Notes: generated by a model from the letters alone, not told the origin. A stretch of DNA of 64,000 bases from an uncultured Eubacteriales bacterium (GCA_900545175.1 UQYF01000003.1:68499-132498); one strand, 5' to 3'; positions 17,946 through 27,687 are shown, counted from the stretch's first letter. Program-made: numbers and translations.

Positions 17946-18918
17946 AAGCAAAGACTTTTCTGTAGTACAGTTCAGGGTCAATATACTGTGAATCAACGTG
18001 GGCAGCTCCGTGTGCAACATAGAGCTGCTTTTCACATGCGGCTGCATTGTACAGTTCAAATACCATTGAAGTCGGAACGAACATATCGCTGTCTCCGTGA
18101 ATGAAAAAAGTAGGCGTACTGCTTTTTTTGACATAATTTATAACATTGCCTTTTTTAAAGTTAAGTCCAGTCTTAAATCTTGAGATAAAGTCTGCTGTAT
18201 ACAAGGCAGGAAAAGGCGGAAGATGAAAAAGCTGCTTAAGATTGAAAGAAAATTCGCCGCGAATGGAACTGAACCCACAGTCGGCAATGGCGCAGATGAC
18301 ATTATCAGGCAGTGCCTTTTCGCCTGTAGCCATGAGAACCGTGGCAGCACCCATTGAATGGCCGTGAAGGACAATGGAAGCCTGCGGGTCACGTTTTACG
18401 ATTACATTAATCCAGTCGAGAAGGTCGAAGTGTTCAGGATAGCCCATTCCGATGTATTTTCCTTCGCTGCTGCCATGTGCGCGCTGTTCAAGATAGAAGA
18501 TATTATAGCCGCGTTCTATATATGGGAGAGCGTAAGTCAGGATATTGATTGGGGTATCTCGGTATCCATGGACAAGCATAACCCAGTTGTGAGTTAAAGC
18601 TTCAGCTGGAAAAATGTGACCTATAAGCTTTAATCCGTCATGTGAGGTTATGGATACATCCTCGCGTTCGGCTGTGGCATGCCATTTCTTCATGCGTTCC
18701 ATGGCGGAAAGATAATTCTTTTCAATTATATATTTGGGAGTATCCGGAGTGAGAGTGTTTATATCAACAGTTTCACTTTTCCAGAACTTATCGGCAAGGT
18801 ATCCTTTCTTTTTCAGGCAAAAGGATGTGAGCAATGAACCGGCAAGCATGGAAGCGGCAGTGGATGTGGCTGCGGTTATTGAAACGGCTTTTATGATTGT
18901 ACGATGTTGTTTTTTCAT
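17911..18918 (-). CDS. Alpha/beta hydrolase, membrane-anchored
   Basis: A 335-aa serine hydrolase of the YqkD/BEM46 type (alpha/beta fold). An N-terminal hydrophobic segment (about residues 10-33) could anchor it or act as a signal peptide. The oxyanion region is VMLVHGYRD (about 113-121), and the nucleophile elbow is GHSMGAA with Ser188. Later HGDSDMFVP supplies the likely Asp and VAHGAAHVDS the His. The substrate is unknown. AAAGGAG precedes the start at 18918. The last 35 bp overlap the convergent GH31 pseudogene tail. Confidence 0.85.
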   Translation of the reverse strand: MKKQHRTIIKAVSITAATSTAASMLAGSLLTSFCLKKKGYLADKFWKSETVDINTLTPDTPKYIIEKNYLSAMERMKKWHATAEREDVSITSHDGLKLIGHIFPAEALTHNWVMLVHGYRDTPINILTYALPYIERGYNIFYLEQRAHGSSEGKYIGMGYPEHFDLLDWINVIVKRDPQASIVLHGHSMGAATVLMATGEKALPDNVICAIADCGFSSIRGEFSFNLKQLFHLPPFPALYTADFISRFKTGLNFKKGNVINYVKKSSTPTFFIHGDSDMFVPTSMVFELYNAAACEKQLYVAHGAAHVDSQYIDPELYYRKVFAFIDKYRTSSHL

Positions 18919-19009
18919 GTTGGGCTCCTTTTAAAATATTATGTATTTCCTGGTACATCTCGAAAATTAAAGATTTTCTGGATGTCCGTGTTCGCATTAT
19001 CAACCAATG

Positions 19010-19051
19010 AAGATAAGCTGGATCTTGTGCAGGAACAACATCGCTTATCTT
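19010..19051. other. Isolated hairpin in the 18.9-19.4 kb intergenic region
   Basis: AAGATAAGC (19010-19018) pairs perfectly with GCTTATCTT (19043-19051) across a 24-base loop. It belongs to the 460-bp gene-free stretch that also holds the family D hairpin repeats. Its role is unknown. Confidence 0.4.
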
Positions 19052-19080
19052 TATTTTGGATAGTATTGATCATTTACACT

Positions 19081-19250
19081 CATTATATCGTGAGCATAGC
19101 TCACTCAATAATTTCGCTGTTCGCCAAGAGTGAGCAAGCTCACTCCGACTCTCTTTTGCTCATTATATCGTAAGCATAGCTTACTCAATAATTTCATCGC
19201 TCGTTAATCATGCAAGCATGTTAACTCGCTTGCATTCATTATATCATAAA
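19081..19250. repeat. Tandem hairpin repeat, family D
   Basis: CATTATATC occurs at 19081, 19161 and 19237, giving two full units of about 78 bp and a third start. Each unit has two hairpins. The first reads GTGAGC-ATA-GCTCAC in unit 1 and GTAAGC-ATA-GCTTAC in unit 2. The second reads GAGTGAGC-AA-GCTCACTC in unit 1 and CATGC-AA-GCATG in unit 2. The arms change in matching pairs while AATAATTTC between them is kept, so base pairing seems to be preserved. Confidence 0.7.
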
Positions 19251-19257
19251 TACACAC

Positions 19258-19286
19258 TTTCATAAATGACATTTAGGTGATACAAT
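19258..19286 (+). promoter_or_regulatory. Candidate promoter of the beta-lactamase-like gene
   Basis: A -10 TACAAT (19281-19286) with an upstream TG in extended -10 position, and a weak -35 TTTCAT at 17-bp spacing, about 95 bp before the gene. Confidence 0.45.
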
Positions 19287-19380
19287 AGAAGAAAATAAAA
19301 TATGCGGTTGAAATATGAGCGAAAATCAATCGCAGTCTTAATACTTTTATATTACAGGCTGCTCAGAAAAGAGGATTATT

Positions 19381-20559
19381 ATGAACAATAAGAGACTTGA
19401 AAATGTTAAGAGATTGTTTGAAGATTATGTAAAAAACGGACATGCGGCAGGAGCAAGTGTAGCCGTATTTAAGGATTGCAAGGAGAGATTTTACTTTGAT
19501 ACAGGGTATGCAGATATTGAAAGAGGTCATGATATGTCACATAATACTATATTCCGCTGTTTTTCAATGACCAAGCCGATAACTTCTGTCGCAGTTCTTA
19601 TTCTTATGGAGAGAGGAATTATAGACCTTTACAGTCCTGTATCAGCATATCTTCCTGAGTTTGCTGTTGAGAATATGAAAGTCTTAGACGAAGACAATGT
19701 TGTACCGGCTAAGAATGAGATGACGGTCAGGGATTTGATGAATATGACAGCCGGTACGGTCTATCCGGATCTTGGAGATGAGGCAGGCAGGAGAATGGCT
19801 CTTCTTTATGATACCATAAGCGGTGAGCAGGACATGGGAGTGAAGCCGGGAACGATGGATTTTGTGAGAAGAATAGCTCTTCAGCCGCTTGCATTTGAGC
19901 CGGGAACGCATTGGAGATATGGAACAGAGGCGGATATTTTAGGAGCAGTTGTCGAAGCGGCATCGGGTATGAGATTTGGAGATTTCCTTGAGAAGGAGAT
20001 ATTTAAGCCTCTTGGAATGAAGGATACAGCATTTTTTGTCCCTGATGAGAAAAAAGAGCGTTTTGCACAGATATATAATGTCGTTGAACCGGGAGTGTTC
20101 GCGATTGCTAAGGACAGACATCTTGGAATGGAAGGCTTTGGCAGCAGACCGGCATTTGAATCAGGAGGTGCAGGACTTGTATCAACCGTGGAAGACTATG
20201 GAAAGTTTGCCATGATGCTTGCAAATGGCGGAACATATGACGGTGTAAGAATCCTCTCACCTTATACGGTTGAATTCATGGGAAGCAATCAGCTTAATGA
20301 TGCATGCAGGAAGGATTTGACATGGGAGACATTAAGAGGCTATGGCTATGGAAATCTTTGCCGTGTAATGGACACACCGCATAGTGCCGGATGTAGTGTG
20401 CAGCTTGGAGCGTTCGGATGGGATGGATGGACAGGAAATTATTTCCTTATAGATCCTGTTGAGAACATGGTAATAATGTATGTGATTCAAAAATGTGATG
20501 GGACAGATGACAAGCTTATAAGGAAGCTCCTTAATACAGTGTATGGTGCACTCTGCTAG
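19381..20559 (+). CDS. Serine hydrolase, beta-lactamase (class C / esterase EstB) family
   Basis: A 392-aa cytoplasmic-looking protein with no signal peptide. The catalytic SxxK is at S62-K65 (SMTK), and WRYGTEADILGAVVE (about 179-193) holds the tyrosine motif. The C-terminal region FGWDGWTGNYFLIDP replaces the usual HTG/KTG area. Members include esterases, D-aminopeptidases and transesterases; without a signal peptide an intracellular esterase is more likely than a beta-lactamase. The start is ATG 19381 after a GAGGATT site. No operon partners are evident. Confidence 0.8.
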   Translation: MNNKRLENVKRLFEDYVKNGHAAGASVAVFKDCKERFYFDTGYADIERGHDMSHNTIFRCFSMTKPITSVAVLILMERGIIDLYSPVSAYLPEFAVENMKVLDEDNVVPAKNEMTVRDLMNMTAGTVYPDLGDEAGRRMALLYDTISGEQDMGVKPGTMDFVRRIALQPLAFEPGTHWRYGTEADILGAVVEAASGMRFGDFLEKEIFKPLGMKDTAFFVPDEKKERFAQIYNVVEPGVFAIAKDRHLGMEGFGSRPAFESGGAGLVSTVEDYGKFAMMLANGGTYDGVRILSPYTVEFMGSNQLNDACRKDLTWETLRGYGYGNLCRVMDTPHSAGCSVQLGAFGWDGWTGNYFLIDPVENMVIMYVIQKCDGTDDKLIRKLLNTVYGALC

Positions 20560-20597
20560 GTACAATGGGGATTTATAATAATATAGATAAAAAAGTA

Positions 20598-20627
20598 TTT
20601 ACTTGAATGATGCAAGTGTGTTAGAAT
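20598..20627 (+). promoter_or_regulatory. Possible glnS promoter
   Basis: -35 TTTACT (20598-20603), an 18-bp spacer and -10 TAGAAT (20622-20627), 40 bp before glnS. A moderate match only. No T-box leader is visible in the 107-bp gap. Confidence 0.4.
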
Positions 20628-20666
20628 GAAGAAATGAGTAAATGATTCAAAGGAGACTTATTTTCT

Positions 20667-22361
20667 ATGGATAACAATAATAATGAAGAAGCTGTTTCAA
20701 AGAATTTTATTGAACAGATTATAGAGAAGGATCTTGCTGATGGACATTGCAAGGTTGTGAAGACACGTTTTCCACCTGAACCCAATGGGTATCTTCATAT
20801 AGGACATGCTAAGTCTATATTATTAAACTATGGGCTTGCTGTTAAATATAACGGAAAGTTCAACATGAGATTTGATGACACTAATCCTACTAAAGAGAAG
20901 GAAGAGTTTGTTGAATCTATCAAGAAGGATATTGCATGGCTCGGAGCTGACTGGGAAGACAGACTCTATTTTGCATCTGATTATTTTCCTCAGATGTATG
21001 AGAATGCTGTTAAGCTTATCAAGAAAGGAAAGGCATATGTATGTGACCTTACAGCTGATGAGATAAGAGCATACAGAGGAACGCTTACTGAGCCGGGCAG
21101 GAATAGCCCATACAGAGACCGTTCAGTAGAGGAGAACCTCCGTCTCTTTGAAGAGATGAAGGAAGGCAAATATGCTGATGGTGAGAAGGTGCTTCGTGCT
21201 AAGATAGACATGGCATCTCCTAATATCAATATGAGAGATCCTGTTATATACAGGGTTGCACATATGACACATCATAGAACAGGTGATAAATGGTGCATCT
21301 ATCCAATGTATGATTTTGCACATCCTATTGAGGATGCTATTGAAGGTATAACACATTCAATATGTACTCTTGAGTTCGAGGATCACAGACCTCTATATGA
21401 CTGGGTAGTAATAGAGTGTGGTTACAAGAATTCACCTGAAGAGTCACCTAAGCAGATAGAATTTGCAAAGCTATATCTTACTAATGTCATTACAGGTAAG
21501 AGATATATCAAGAAGCTTGTTGAGGAAGGAATTGTAGACGGCTGGGATGATCCTCGTCTTGTATCTTTGAGTGCACTAAGAAGAAGAGGATATACACCTG
21601 AATCTATCAAGAAGTTTGTTGAGCTTGTAGGTGTTGCGAAGGCCAACAGCTCTGTAGATTATGCTATGCTTGAGTACTGCATAAGAGATGATTTAAGACT
21701 TAAGAAGAGCAGAATAATGGCTGTGCTTGATCCGATTAAGCTCGTAATCGACAACTATCCGGAGGGTCAGGTTGAGTATCTTGATGCTCCTAACAATCTT
21801 GAGAATCCTGAGCTTGGAAGCAGAAAGCTTGCATTTGAGAGAGAACTCTATATTGAGAGAGAAGATTTCATGGAGGAACCTCCTAAGAAATATTACCGTC
21901 TTTTCCCAGGCAATGAAGTGCGCCTTATGAATGCATACTTTGTAAAGTGTGAGAGCTTTGTAAAGGATGATAATGGCAAGGTTATAGAGGTTCATTGTAC
22001 TTATGATCCTGCAACTAAGAGTGGTTCCGGTTTTGAAGGCAGAAAAGTGAAAGGAACAATACACTGGGTGCCTGTTCATCATTGTGTAAATGCTACGGTC
22101 AAGCTCTATGAGAATCTTGTAGATGAAGAGAAAGGTGTATACAATGAGGATGGAACAATGAATATCAATCCTGATTCCCTGACAGTTGTAGATACATGCT
22201 ATATTGAAGAGAGTGTCAAGGATGCGAAGCCTCTTGACAGTTTTCAGTTTGTCCGCAATGGATTTTTCTGTGTAGACGGAAGAGATGGACAGCCTATAGA
22301 TAAGGATCGCCTTGTATTTAACCGCATTGTATCGCTCAAGAGTTCATTCAGGCTCAATTAG
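20667..22361 (+). CDS. glnS: Glutaminyl-tRNA synthetase
   Basis: A class I synthetase that charges tRNA-Gln, 564 aa. RFPPEPNGYLHIGHAKSI carries the HIGH motif (residues 44-47). RFDDTNP, NSPYRDRS and YPMYDFAHPIEDAIEGITHS are GlnRS/GluRS core motifs, and DGWDDPRLVSLSALRRRGYTPE is characteristic of GlnRS. The position of the usual KMSKS-like loop (VMSKR) reads NVITGKR (273-279), a clear departure. The anticodon-binding beta barrels fill the C-terminus. Its presence means Gln-tRNA can be made directly rather than only by amidotransferase. Confidence 0.95.
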   Translation: MDNNNNEEAVSKNFIEQIIEKDLADGHCKVVKTRFPPEPNGYLHIGHAKSILLNYGLAVKYNGKFNMRFDDTNPTKEKEEFVESIKKDIAWLGADWEDRLYFASDYFPQMYENAVKLIKKGKAYVCDLTADEIRAYRGTLTEPGRNSPYRDRSVEENLRLFEEMKEGKYADGEKVLRAKIDMASPNINMRDPVIYRVAHMTHHRTGDKWCIYPMYDFAHPIEDAIEGITHSICTLEFEDHRPLYDWVVIECGYKNSPEESPKQIEFAKLYLTNVITGKRYIKKLVEEGIVDGWDDPRLVSLSALRRRGYTPESIKKFVELVGVAKANSSVDYAMLEYCIRDDLRLKKSRIMAVLDPIKLVIDNYPEGQVEYLDAPNNLENPELGSRKLAFERELYIEREDFMEEPPKKYYRLFPGNEVRLMNAYFVKCESFVKDDNGKVIEVHCTYDPATKSGSGFEGRKVKGTIHWVPVHHCVNATVKLYENLVDEEKGVYNEDGTMNINPDSLTVVDTCYIEESVKDAKPLDSFQFVRNGFFCVDGRDGQPIDKDRLVFNRIVSLKSSFRLN

Positions 22362-22397
22362 ATAAAATAATTAATAAAACGAAAGGAAGGCAGTAAT

Positions 22398-23240
22398 ATG
22401 GCTGGAGTTTTTTCAGATCTTTCTTCATTAGGTTTTGGAGGTTTGTCAAATGTCAATATATATGAAGATGAAGAAGAGAAGAAGAGTGCAAAACAGCAGG
22501 GTGCTGTAGCAGGAGTTCCACAATATAATGAGGTGGACTTCCTTTTTGACAAGAAAGTTCAGTGTCCGGTATGTGACAACGAGTTCAAGATTAAGACTGT
22601 CAAGACGGGAAAGCCGCATCTTATTGGCTCTGATCCGGATTTACGTCCGAAATATCAGGGAATAGATTCTGTAAAGTATGATGTGATTGTATGTCCGCAT
22701 TGCGGATATGGTGCTTTAAGCCGTTTCTTCAGTTACATGACTACACGTCAGGCTAAGCTTATACACGATAATATAACAGTTAATTTCAAAGGGCTCAAAC
22801 CGACAGGTGATACATACACCTATGATGATTCCATAACAAGATACAAGTTAGCATTACTTAACACTATTGTTAAGAAAGCCAAGGTGAGCGAGAGAGCATA
22901 CACATGCCTTAAGCTTGCATGGATATACAGAGGCAAGGCAGAGAATCTTAAAGAGACGGATGCTGACTATAAAAAGCAAAAAGATGAGTGTGCCGCTAAC
23001 GAGAAGGAAATGCTTTCAAATGCATATGAAGGCTTTGTGATGAGTGTTTCTAAAGAGAATTATCCGATATGCGGAATGGATGAAACTACACTTGATTACC
23101 TTATGGCAAATCTTGCTAAGCAGATAGGAAAGAATGATGAGGCGGCGAGAATCATATCAAAGATATTGGTTTCTAAGACTGCAAATCCTAAGATTAAAGA
23201 TAAAGCAAGAGACCTTAAGGATTCTCTCAAAGTTAAATAG
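22398..23240 (+). CDS. DUF2225 family protein
   Basis: A 280-aa cytoplasmic protein of unknown function in a family common in Clostridia and Bacilli. Two zinc-knuckle-like pairs are visible (VQCPVCDNEFK, about 54-64, and VCPHCGYGALSRFF, about 98-111). A helical, TPR-like region follows (about 150-275). GAAAGGAAGG precedes ATG 22398. It sits 36 bp after glnS and 19 bp before the sulfatase-like gene, so the three may be cotranscribed. Confidence 0.85.
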   Translation: MAGVFSDLSSLGFGGLSNVNIYEDEEEKKSAKQQGAVAGVPQYNEVDFLFDKKVQCPVCDNEFKIKTVKTGKPHLIGSDPDLRPKYQGIDSVKYDVIVCPHCGYGALSRFFSYMTTRQAKLIHDNITVNFKGLKPTGDTYTYDDSITRYKLALLNTIVKKAKVSERAYTCLKLAWIYRGKAENLKETDADYKKQKDECAANEKEMLSNAYEGFVMSVSKENYPICGMDETTLDYLMANLAKQIGKNDEAARIISKILVSKTANPKIKDKARDLKDSLKVK

Positions 23241-23259
23241 AGTGAGTTGTAAGTAAGTT

Positions 23260-25380
23260 ATGAAAGAAAAATTTAGTCTATTACAGAAAATCAAATCATT
23301 AAAAATCAGTCTGCCGGTAAGATTTATCTTACTGGCAGTTGTCGTGAATCTGATTGTTGAGATGTTCAGCAGGCATTCGATATTAGAAGGCTTTGCATAT
23401 ATGCTTACAAATCCGCTCTGTTTTATATATGGAGTTATTCTTATATTGTTTACTATGTCATTTGCAGTTCTTGTACATAGAAAAGTGTTTGCACTCACAC
23501 TTATATGTGGAATATGGATTATAGGTGGAATAGTGGATTTTGTTGTGACAGGATTTCGCCATACACCTTTTACGGCACAGGATTTCAGACTTTTGAAATA
23601 TGCATTTGAGGTTGCACCGGTATATCTGTCGAACGTACAGATAATAATTGTGGTTGTATTGTCGGTGCTTTTTATGTCGGCAATGGTTGTCTGGTGGTTT
23701 AAGGCACCTAAATACAAAGAAAAAATCAATTATTTTAAAGCACTTGTGGTCGTTTTATCTTGTTGGTTTGTAGTATGGGCTGTGACAAGAGTCGGTGTGT
23801 CTGTTGGTGTCCTTGCCAAGAATTTCGGGAATATAGGAAATGCATATAATGAATATGGTTTTGCATATTGCTTTTCAAACAGCCTTCTAAACAGCGGAAT
23901 TGACAAGCCTAAGGGTTACAATGAGAATACCATAAAAGATATCATGGCAAAGATAGAAGAGCTAGAGAGCCAGAGAGATGAGTTTGCAGACAGATATAAA
24001 GATGCTGATGAGGATAAAATAGAGTCAGAACCGGCTACAGAGACAGAGTCTGCCGTTAACAATGAGACAAGCAGCACACAGGAGACAGAACAGGACGAAG
24101 ATTATGCAGCAAGTGAGCAGTATCCGAATATAATCTTTTTGCAGCTTGAATCTTTGTTCGACCCACAGCTTTTAAAGGATGTGGAGTTCAGTAGGACAGT
24201 CCTGCCGACACTTGAATGGCTCTATAAGTATTATCCGACCGGTTTTTTATCGGTGCCTTCGGTTGGCGCAGGTACAGCGAACACGGAATTTGAGATTATA
24301 TCAGGTATGAATCTTGATGATTTCGGTCCCGGAGAATATCCATATAAGACGGTTTTATCGCACAGTGCCTGTGATTCAATTTGCTTCGACTTGAAAAAGT
24401 ATGGCTATACGACAAATGCAGTGCATGATAACGATGGAACCTTTTATGACAGGAACTCGGTATTTTCGCAGCTTGGATTCGATACATTCACATCGCTTGA
24501 GTATATGAATAATGTACAATATAACGATATAGGCTGGGCAGACGACAGCGTGCTCACGCAGCAGATTGTTGAAATATTAAATGGCTCAGAAGGCAGAGAC
24601 TTCATCTATACCATATCTGTTCAGGGACATGGCGATTATCCTTCTGATTATGAGATAAAGCCCGGTGATATAAGAGCTAAGGGTGAAGCTGTGGAGGACT
24701 TTATCCAGCCGTTTACATATTATATAAATCAGGCATATGAGATGGACAAATTTGTCGGCGAGCTTATAAGTGCGTTAAGAAAAGTTAATGAGCCTATCGT
24801 TCTCGTGATGTATGGTGACCATCTGCCGGCGTTTGATATAACAGATGATGAGCTGAGTGCAGGAAATACGTATACCACAGAATATGTTGTATGGAACAAT
24901 ATCGGACTTGAGAAAGTGGATGAGGATGTCGAAGCATTCCAACTGACAAGCCATGTCATGGATATGTTGGGCATCAGCGGAGGAGCCATATCGAAATATC
25001 ACAGCACTTTAAGGCATTCAGAGAATTATGATGAATATCTTGAAGGTCTGCGTGTGCTTGAATATGATATCCTTTACGGAGATAAGGAGGTGTATGGCGG
25101 AAGCCTTCCATATTCTCAGACAAACCTTCAGATGGGACATAAAAATATATCCATAAAGAATGTGAGCAATGCAGACAATCACTTTATAGTGGTTGGAGAG
25201 AATTTTACAAAATTCAGTTATGTAATGGTAAACGGAGAGTATGTGGATACCATCTATTCAAGCGATGAAGCTCTCCTAGTAGACGGAATCACCCTCAAGA
25301 AAGGAGACTCCGTCGCAGTTGTTCAAAAGGGCAAGGATGGTATTAAGCTTTCAAGTACAAGCCTGTTTATTTTTCAGTGA
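23260..25380 (+). CDS. LTA synthase family sulfatase (membrane phosphoglycerol transferase-like)
   Basis: A 706-aa membrane protein. About five N-terminal helices (residues 15-190) are followed by an acidic Glu/Thr linker (about 245-285) and an extracellular sulfatase-fold domain starting YPNIIFLQLESLFDP (from residue 288). The GAGTANTEFE segment (about 334-343) provides the threonine nucleophile seen in lipoteichoic acid synthases, and YGDHLPAF (about 518) binds metal. A beta-sandwich of about 90 residues ends the protein, beyond the usual LtaS length. Likely role: transfer of phosphoglycerol to a glycolipid or surface polymer. Its stop overlaps the convergent DUF6062 gene by 14 bp. Confidence 0.88.
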   Translation: MKEKFSLLQKIKSLKISLPVRFILLAVVVNLIVEMFSRHSILEGFAYMLTNPLCFIYGVILILFTMSFAVLVHRKVFALTLICGIWIIGGIVDFVVTGFRHTPFTAQDFRLLKYAFEVAPVYLSNVQIIIVVVLSVLFMSAMVVWWFKAPKYKEKINYFKALVVVLSCWFVVWAVTRVGVSVGVLAKNFGNIGNAYNEYGFAYCFSNSLLNSGIDKPKGYNENTIKDIMAKIEELESQRDEFADRYKDADEDKIESEPATETESAVNNETSSTQETEQDEDYAASEQYPNIIFLQLESLFDPQLLKDVEFSRTVLPTLEWLYKYYPTGFLSVPSVGAGTANTEFEIISGMNLDDFGPGEYPYKTVLSHSACDSICFDLKKYGYTTNAVHDNDGTFYDRNSVFSQLGFDTFTSLEYMNNVQYNDIGWADDSVLTQQIVEILNGSEGRDFIYTISVQGHGDYPSDYEIKPGDIRAKGEAVEDFIQPFTYYINQAYEMDKFVGELISALRKVNEPIVLVMYGDHLPAFDITDDELSAGNTYTTEYVVWNNIGLEKVDEDVEAFQLTSHVMDMLGISGGAISKYHSTLRHSENYDEYLEGLRVLEYDILYGDKEVYGGSLPYSQTNLQMGHKNISIKNVSNADNHFIVVGENFTKFSYVMVNGEYVDTIYSSDEALLVDGITLKKGDSVAVVQKGKDGIKLSSTSLFIFQ

Positions 25381-26095
25381 CATCAAGTATGCTATTAGTC
25401 TTAGTAACCGAACGGATGACAGAGTCGCGGGCATTTTTCCACGGTTCATCCTTGTATTTATAATCAAATTTATTGATAAACCATGCTATGTCGTCACGGA
25501 CACGCTTCATATTGTCAAGATAGAGCTTGTTCGTGACTGATGTAAATTCTTCAAGGGAATTTCCTTTAAGCTTTTTGGCTGCTTCGGCAGTCAGAATCTC
25601 ATAGTGGCGGTTGCAGAAACCGTTGCAGCTCTTATATTTTTCGCGAAAATCACTCTCGTTTTCCCATAACATAAAAATTGTATCAATGTAGCGCATGAAT
25701 ACCCTCTGGATTCTTTCGCATACAAAGCATGAATTGTTGAGTGCGTGAAGGTATGAAATAAGAGGGCTTTCATCGGTGCTTTTTTTGAAAAAGGAACCGG
25801 ATTTTGTACTTTTCTTTTTCTGGAGCATTTCTATATCATCTATTGTCTTGTCAAAATGTGTCTTCATGACCCAAGCCATACCAAGGCGGTTATCCATATG
25901 ATAAACCTGTTTTATATGCTTGTCGCAAAAGCCAAGGCGGTCTGTCTCACTTCTTACATCATCCTCCATATAGCTTGGTCCCATTGTGTATTCTATGCTG
26001 TTGTCCTCAAGTGTCTTATACATTGTACATATCGGACATTCACAGTCGGAGGCGAAAGCGTCGCTCACCGGAATAGTATATAATTTTTCTTTCAT
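25367..26095 (-). CDS. DUF6062 family protein
   Basis: A 242-aa soluble protein of unknown function. It is cysteine-rich with CxxC-type pairs: CECPICTMY near the N-terminus, LGFCDKHI, SCFVCERI and NGFCNRHYE. These suggest a metal- or redox-active fold built from two similar halves. I recognise the family as DUF6062, found in Clostridia. The start at 26095 follows a GGGAGA-type site. It is monocistronic and convergent with the sulfatase gene. Confidence 0.7.
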   Translation of the reverse strand: MKEKLYTIPVSDAFASDCECPICTMYKTLEDNSIEYTMGPSYMEDDVRSETDRLGFCDKHIKQVYHMDNRLGMAWVMKTHFDKTIDDIEMLQKKKSTKSGSFFKKSTDESPLISYLHALNNSCFVCERIQRVFMRYIDTIFMLWENESDFREKYKSCNGFCNRHYEILTAEAAKKLKGNSLEEFTSVTNKLYLDNMKRVRDDIAWFINKFDYKYKDEPWKNARDSVIRSVTKTNSILDVTEK

Positions 26096-26244
26096 GAGGT
26101 GTCTCCCTTCGGGTTAAATATAACTGTATTTATTATACAATAAATGGATATTATGGTCAAAATCTAATTCTATAAAAGCATTGCCTTTTATGCCAGATAT
26201 GCTAAAATTGCTGTATGCTTTGTAGAATAAGCCGGAGGTGTAAT

Positions 26245-27687
26245 GTGAAGGAACTGTCAGTACCGCTTGTGATGGGTGGAAAAAAGCCTATATATGAGCA
26301 GATATATGATTATATAAAAAAAGAAATAAGGGATAAAAAATTAAAGGCTGAGGCAAAACTGCCGTCTACGAGGGCGCTGTCAGAACACCTTAGTGTCAGC
26401 AGAAGTACGGTTCAGCTTGCATATGACCAATTACTCAGCGAAGGGTATATAGAATCAAGACCTTGCAGAGGCTATTATGTTTTAAAGCTGGACGGACTAT
26501 ATGACCTTGAAGCGGTTGAGCATAGGCAGTCAGGGGTTGTTATAGAAAAAAAACGAGAGTATGATATAGATTTTTCTCCAAGCGGCATAGAGCTTGATAA
26601 TTTTCCATACAATTCATGGCGCAAAGTCAGCAGGGCGGTTATGAGCGAGGAGGCAGGACTGTTTAATATAGGAGAGCCGCAGGGCGATGAAGAGTTCCGC
26701 AAGACGATAGCGGATTATCTGCATGAATCGAGAGGCGTGAATTGCAGTCCGAATAATATTATAGTGGGCGCAGGTGATGAGTATCTTCTTATGCTGTTAG
26801 ACCAGCTTCTGTGTGATGCACACAAAGGAGCATTAAGCTATGCGATGGAAAATCCGGCATATAGAAAGGCATATTTTGTGCTGAATGGAATTGGACGCAG
26901 AGTGTGCCCGGTTCCGCTTGATGAATATGGCATGAGCTGTAGAAAACTTAGGGAAAACAATGCAAATGTAGCGTATGTGACACCTTCACATCAGTATCCG
27001 ATGGGTATCGTGATGAGTATAGGAAGGAGAATGGAGCTGCTTACATGGGCGGGTGAGAGCGATGACAGATATATTGTGGAGGATGATTATGACTCGGAAT
27101 TCAGGTACAGAGGCAAACCTATACCGGCACTTCAGGGACTTGATAAGAATGGAAAAGTAATCTATATAGGTACATTTTCAAAATCGATTGCGCCAGGGCT
27201 CAGAATGAGTTACATGGTTCTTCCTGACAGACTGATGGACAGCTATATGCGTGTTGGAAAAAGATATTCGAATACAGTGTCACGTATTGACCAGAATATT
27301 GTCAATCTTTTCATAAAGGAGGGATATTATGAGCGCCATCTGAATAAGATGAGAGGTATATACAAGGCAAAACATGATATACTGCTTGGCGAACTAAAAA
27401 AATTCGGTGTGGCATATGATGTCGCAGGTGAGAGCGCAGGACTCCATGTCCTTCTCTCAACGGATGAATTTACGGAAAATGAGCTTGTAAGGATGGCGGC
27501 GCAGGAAAGAGTCAGAGTCTATCCGTTGTCTGAGCATTTTTTAAATGATGATATCTCATATGATATTACAAGGCTTACAGGAAAAAAGAGTACAATAATT
27601 CTGGGCTATGCAAGACTTAACGAGGAAGAAATTGTAAGAGGAATCGGGCTTTTGATGGAGGCATTTTCTAATGAAAAAAATCTGTAA
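26245..27687 (+). CDS. MocR/PdxR-type transcription regulator (GntR-aminotransferase fusion)
   Basis: A 480-aa fusion. An N-terminal GntR winged helix (PIYEQIYDYIKKEIRDKKLKA, then LPSTRALSEHLSVSRSTVQLAYDQL) is joined to a fold-type I aminotransferase domain. The PLP lysine lies in IYIGTFSKSIAPGLRMSY, and VEDDYDSEFRY holds the aspartate. Such proteins sense PLP or amino-acid-derived ligands; PdxR, GabR and TauR are examples. No pyridoxal or GABA gene is adjacent. The frame is open from 26215, but GGAGGTG directly before GTG 26245 fixes the start. It overlaps the DUF6171 gene by 17 bp. Confidence 0.88.
   Translation: MKELSVPLVMGGKKPIYEQIYDYIKKEIRDKKLKAEAKLPSTRALSEHLSVSRSTVQLAYDQLLSEGYIESRPCRGYYVLKLDGLYDLEAVEHRQSGVVIEKKREYDIDFSPSGIELDNFPYNSWRKVSRAVMSEEAGLFNIGEPQGDEEFRKTIADYLHESRGVNCSPNNIIVGAGDEYLLMLLDQLLCDAHKGALSYAMENPAYRKAYFVLNGIGRRVCPVPLDEYGMSCRKLRENNANVAYVTPSHQYPMGIVMSIGRRMELLTWAGESDDRYIVEDDYDSEFRYRGKPIPALQGLDKNGKVIYIGTFSKSIAPGLRMSYMVLPDRLMDSYMRVGKRYSNTVSRIDQNIVNLFIKEGYYERHLNKMRGIYKAKHDILLGELKKFGVAYDVAGESAGLHVLLSTDEFTENELVRMAAQERVRVYPLSEHFLNDDISYDITRLTGKKSTIILGYARLNEEEIVRGIGLLMEAFSNEKNL

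Noticed and set aside
19381..20559. True secreted beta-lactamase
   Set aside because: SxxK is present, but there is no signal peptide and no KTG motif; an esterase-like role is more likely.
20560..20666. T-box leader before glnS
   Set aside because: The gap is only 107 bp and shows no T-box sequence or terminator.
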